Source: Chitinophagaceae bacterium
Lineage (GTDB): Bacteria > Bacteroidota > Bacteroidia > Chitinophagales > Chitinophagaceae
Length of the DNA: 54,028 nt
Reading direction: 5' to 3'
Assembly: GCA_022841365.1 (NCBI GenBank)
Contig: JALHRP010000023.1
Location: forward strand, 1-54,028
The stretch's first letter is position 1. Each line of letters begins with the position of its first letter. The translations under genes were made by a program, and so were the position numbers. Of this stretch, positions 53,946 to 54,028 are shown one piece after another. The notes beneath the pieces were generated by a model that worked only from the letters and a program-made list of their open reading frames with translations, had not been told where the DNA came from and searched no databases.

Positions 53946-54028
53946 CTATACACTCAAACGCAGATTCAACTCTCCGTCAATTTTTTTAAACAAATGAAAG
54001 GGTTTGTACACCCTCCAGTTATCGAGAT
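53946..54028 (-). CDS. C-terminal tail of an unidentified protein (partial)
   Basis: The last complete 26 codons of a minus-strand gene that continues past the right edge: frame reads LDNWRVYKPFHLFKKIDGEL, then NLRLSV and stop TAG at 53946-53948. Other frames are closed by early stops. The stretch is too short to assign a family. The spacer to the barrel gene is about 95 bases. Confidence 0.55.
   Translation of the reverse strand, partial: LDNWRVYKPFHLFKKIDGELNLRLSV

Overview
The window looks like chromosomal DNA of a Bacteroidota bacterium, most likely family Chitinophagaceae (inference). Pointers are lineage-typical families (DUF4270, GSCFA, DUF6089, DUF2027-Smr, a TonB-dependent receptor, a type IX secretion tail), -7 promoter boxes of the TAnnTTTG kind in front of many genes, weak Shine-Dalgarno sequences, and a Bacteroidota-style sdhC-sdhA-sdhB locus. 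It is mostly housekeeping DNA, with about 47 genes and one RNA gene. No stretch over 300 bases lacks a gene. No tRNA, rRNA, CRISPR array, transposase or phage gene was seen.

Layout. 1-6.4 kb: 3' end of RNase R, a polyprenyl synthetase, a lipoprotein, an amino-acid permease, DoxX, an Smr protein, a small AT-rich gene and the RNase P RNA gene (rnpB). 6.4-12.6 kb (mostly minus strand): DinB-like protein, S8 protease, ALDH7-type dehydrogenase, TonB-dependent receptor. 12.6-19.8 kb: a small secreted protein, then a minus-strand run of panC, panD, a flippase-like membrane protein, rfaE2, ppk1, ppx and panB, covering pantothenate, heptose and polyphosphate metabolism. 19.8-26.2 kb (plus): a glycosyltransferase-5 N-domain protein, DUF4270 lipoprotein, metK, then the compact rlmB-type / HMG-CoA lyase-like / GSCFA unit. 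26.2-28.0 kb: an AT-rich islet with a membrane protein and a secreted trypsin-like protease. 28-33.6 kb (minus): HD hydrolase, gyrA with a TPR gene, DUF6089. 33.7-39.3 kb: tryptophan dioxygenase, photolyase, a secreted protein of unknown function, a GH13 amylase-like lipoprotein and a T9SS-exported cupredoxin. 39.3-45 kb: cysteine desulfurase, a phosphohexomutase, holA, a DEDDy exonuclease and a coiled-coil membrane protein. 45-54 kb (minus): a large outer-membrane protein, the sdh operon, a DUF3575-like protein and the tail of one more gene.

The unusual signals are mainly non-coding or structural. A four-helix-bundle (S23-type) gene with perfect 20-bp inverted repeats sits between sdhA and sdhB. 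The large outer-membrane protein has a full signal peptide upstream of its first ordinary start codon, apparently initiated at ATC. A perfect 14-bp hairpin encloses the photolyase start codon, and several different palindromic repeats lie between genes. No clearly new multi-gene system was found; the four-helix-bundle insertion and the protease islet come closest.
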